This document shows positions 39,660 to 39,789 of a stretch of DNA of 39,789 nucleotides, piece by piece. The number at the start of each line of letters is the position of its first letter. Within the stretch, counting starts at the first letter, position 1. Both the position numbers and the translations under genes were made by a program. The notes under the pieces were generated by a model, which was given only the letters and a program-made list of their open reading frames with translations, had not been told where the DNA came from and searched no databases. Origin of the DNA: an uncultured Saprospiraceae bacterium (GTDB lineage: Bacteria > Bacteroidota > Bacteroidia > Chitinophagales > Saprospiraceae); NCBI GenBank assembly GCA_938028705.1, contig CALIZI010000331.1:1-39789 (forward strand), in the 5' to 3' direction.

Positions 39660-39758
39660 GAATTTGGGCTAAAACTCGTCAGACATTTAAACTTTGCAGG
39701 AAAAATATGACATCATCGGTGAATTTTGAAAATGTCTGACGAGTTTTAGCCCAAATTC
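39660..39758. repeat. Large inverted repeat with 29-bp arms
   Basis: Perfect 29-base arms (GAATTTGGGCTAAAACTCGT... and complement) around a 41-base loop. There is no target duplication beside it and no gene within. It could be a miniature element or a strong RNA structure at the edge of the next gene, outside the window. Confidence 0.85.
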
Positions 39759-39789
39759 AAGAGCAAAATGCCAACTATATTAAATAAAA

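Overview
The window looks like a chromosomal stretch from a Bacteroidota bacterium, probably a Saprospiria- or Chitinophagia-like free-living aerobe. The evidence is two secreted proteins with C-terminal type IX sorting domains, a type III glutamine synthetase, many promoters of the Bacteroidota TAnnTTTG type, few Shine-Dalgarno sequences, AT-rich spacers, and Bacteroidota-typical SCO/cytochrome c lipoproteins. No tRNA, rRNA or CRISPR array was seen.

Left part (1-10.7 kb) is an accessory region built from short mobile or defence-like modules: an NWDG-type pair of unknown function, an orphan antitoxin, a PIN toxin-antitoxin pair whose toxin has an in-frame stop, a RusA-like nuclease plus a PD-(D/E)XK protein, a helical protein plus an HNH nuclease, a C5-methyltransferase with a NotI-family endonuclease, and two unusual proteins (504 aa with HTH and coiled coils; 281 aa with an N-terminal helical domain and a membrane segment). 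Five copies of one repeat family (A-E) lie directly behind these modules. The long copies C and E contain a conserved GC-rich block, a terminator hairpin and a TATATTTG promoter, so they end one module and start the next. C and E are direct repeats that flank the restriction-modification cassette.

Middle part (10.8-25 kb) begins with dnaE. It is followed by a REP-associated tyrosine transposase and three long palindromes sharing one core, one of them inside the transposase gene. Then come a RelE-like toxin-antitoxin pair, a YhcG fragment fused to a duplicated antitoxin promoter, an AbiEii-type nucleotidyltransferase pair, a PD-(D/E)XK protein, a second intact PIN module paralogous to the broken one, and an Rpn-like nuclease. 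Two non-homologous glutamine synthetases (type III and type II) follow, separated by a secreted peptidoglycan-binding protein.

Right part (25-39.8 kb) is mostly envelope and metabolism: a secreted CotH/lamin-tail protein, SCO and cytochrome c lipoproteins, a hotdog-fold protein, an AAA ATPase with an in-frame stop, a Rieske oxygenase, an intradiol dioxygenase, UbiX, two tandem secreted thioredoxin-like proteins, a second type IX-secreted protein and an S24-type repressor.

The strongest new signals are: (i) the terminator-promoter repeat that punctuates a run of defence modules; (ii) a 154-bp miniature inverted-repeat element present twice, each copy with a 6-bp target duplication and each with an identifiable empty site in this same window; (iii) palindromes with a common core but private arms next to and inside a REP-type transposase gene; and (iv) the uncharacterised 504/281 aa pair and the RusA/PD-(D/E)XK pair.
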